A program made the position numbers and the translations under genes. A stretch of 64,000 nt of DNA. Origin: Spirochaetales bacterium (GTDB lineage Bacteria; Spirochaetota; Spirochaetia; ARS1246). Shown here in pieces: positions 63,053 to 64,000 of the stretch (its first letter is position 1; the number at the start of each line of letters is the position of its first letter). The DNA lies in the NCBI GenBank assembly GCA_002688185.1, contig NZCE01000050.1, positions 24,759 through 88,758 on the forward strand. Direction: 5' to 3'. The notes below the pieces were generated by a model. That model was not told the DNA's origin, did no database searches, and saw nothing but the letters and a program-made list of their open reading frames with translations.

Positions 63053-63913
63053 TTACTGATTGGCAAACACAACTTTAGCCACGTCTAATATTACCCTCCA
63101 GTAATCGGGGTCCAGCGAGTGCCCTGACGGCCGCCTGTATTGCGTCATCCCGCCGATAGTATGGATTGAAATTTCATCGTCATCAGTAATGATGCCGGTT
63201 CCCTTGATTCCCGTCTTTCCGTAAAGCTTGTAAACCGGCTCTGCCGCACGCATCGCGTTTGCGCTTGATCTGAAACCGGCCCATCGATAGCTGTAAGCGG
63301 CGTTAATTAGAACGGTTCTAGGAGCGACAAGGGCAAGCAGCTCGTGTTGATCAACGGGCAACTTGTGAATCCGGAAATTGTAAGTTTGGAATCGCTTGTT
63401 AAACCAGTGACGGTACATCCAATTCATAAGAAAAACAGGCTCTTGGAAAAGCGTTAATCTGCTGAGTGCATCCGCGCCGGTACCCGCCTGATGTGCAACC
63501 GTAAGGGATATGCGATCATCAAAGGCGCCCGCTAAAAGTGCCGATTTTCCCCGCCGCGAATGTCCGACTACCGCAACCTTCGTCATATCAATGTCATCCG
63601 TAGTTTCCGCATAGTCGATGACTCTTGACGATCCCCAAGCCCACGCTGCAATTGTGCCCCACACCGCGTCCGCGTCTCCTCCCGCCGCCCGGACGCTTGC
63701 AGGTCTCAGAAGTCCGTGGATGCCATCGCTTACATCGTCTCGGTCGGCGTCGAGCTCAACATCGTTAAATGTAGCGAAAGCATAGCCCCGATCGATAATC
63801 GCCTCGACGGACCAATAGTCGGCAAGAGCGCCCCTCCCCTTTGCAAAAAAACGGCACGGTCCAGCCCAAAGATTGGGATTTGGTGACGAGATACCTTCAT
63901 AGTGGATCCCCAC
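63053..63913 (-). pseudogene. Carbohydrate esterase CE15-like fragment, 5' end missing
   Basis: The frame encodes 286 residues of an alpha/beta hydrolase like the CE15 glucuronoyl esterases, which split ester links between lignin and xylan. Visible features are RGYAFATF, DGIHGLL, WGTIAAWAWG, the nucleophile motif VVGHSRRGKSALLAG, LPVDQHELLALVAPR and the likely catalytic His in SGHSLDPDYW. CE15 proteins are about 400 residues and begin with a signal peptide and an N-terminal third; both are absent. The only possible start, GTG at 63913, lies inside a perfect palindrome, and a stop codon lies ten codons upstream. The gene is therefore probably truncated. Confidence 0.7.
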
Positions 63914-63927
63914 GGGTAAACCCGTGG
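63910..63927. repeat. Perfect palindrome at the cut end of the esterase gene
   Basis: CCACGGG and CCCGTGG are perfect seven-base arms around TAAA. A second hairpin, CAAGC/GCTTG around TTC, lies at 63942-63954. Subterminal hairpins of this kind mark the ends of some IS200/IS605-type elements, but no transposase is in view because the window ends. Confidence 0.6.
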
Positions 63928-64000
63928 CACCTTTTAAAATTCAAGCTTCGCTTGACCTGAATCCTGGCTTTGTTGCCACCTCACGTACCTGAGAATTTGA

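Noticed and set aside
61444..63913. A genomic island anchored at tRNA-Tyr carrying the MFS and esterase genes
   Set aside because: The tRNA 3' end, where integrases act, faces the other way, and no integrase or direct repeat of the tRNA end was seen.

Overview
The window looks like a chromosomal, mostly housekeeping segment from a member of the Spirochaetota, probably free-living or environmental rather than a host-restricted Treponema or Borrelia. The main evidence is a GreA of about 890 residues with a huge N-terminal extension (the form known from Borrelia and Treponema), a UPF0164/PorV-like outer-membrane domain at the front of a giant OmpA-type protein, permissive lipoprotein signals and many TPR envelope proteins. 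An LptF/LptG pair suggests lipopolysaccharide-type glycolipid export, and a fragment of a CE15 carbohydrate esterase hints at plant-polymer use. Genus and species cannot be named from this sequence.

Layout. (1) Positions 1-16662, plus strand: the 3' end of mutS and a comF-like gene, then a long translation and RNA operon (rimP-nusA-infB-rbfA-truB-rpsO-pnp), running into dut, lptF-lptG, tgt, murJ and an exported HEAT-repeat protein. (2) 16708-22563, minus strand: an exported von Willebrand A protein, the giant GreA and a TPR partner. (3) 22759-40405, plus strand: rpe, three envelope proteins of unknown function, dtd, recA, folK, scpA-scpB, a pseudouridine synthase, cmk, rpsA, a GAF-sigma54 activator, a TPR protein, a CHASE2 adenylate cyclase, a putative lipoprotein, a small membrane protein, about 520 bases of apparently non-coding DNA, and mazG. 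(4) 40391-63913, minus strand, listed here from high to low coordinate: a truncated CE15 esterase, an MFS transporter, tRNA-Tyr, a cysteine-cluster protein, a beta-lactamase-fold hydrolase, a 59-residue protein, the giant OmpA protein, mltG, dnaG, rpoD, a C4 zinc-ribbon protein, rnpB, a TPR protein, mreB-mreC-mreD-mrdA-rodA, and a fused B12-type radical SAM protein.

How it works together. Region 1 couples ribosome maturation and initiation (RimP, RbfA, IF2, TruB, S15) with transcription and RNA decay (NusA, PNPase), then envelope lipid export (LptF, LptG, MurJ). Region 3 joins replication and chromosome segregation (RecA, ScpAB, Cmk) to signalling (sigma54 activator, cAMP synthesis). Region 4 joins the macromolecular-synthesis genes (dnaG-rpoD) and RNase P RNA to the elongasome (Mre/PBP2/RodA).

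The points most worth a second look are a truB gene with no ATG, GTG or TTG start upstream of its catalytic motif, a GreA carrying a PcrA/UvrD-like Tudor module inside its extension, a NusA ending in a zinc ribbon, a 1334-residue outer-membrane protein with alternating A-B Ig repeats, a one-chain fusion of two usually separate radical SAM-associated proteins, and an esterase gene cut off at a palindrome at the window edge. No CRISPR array, prophage, complete transposon or defence island was seen.
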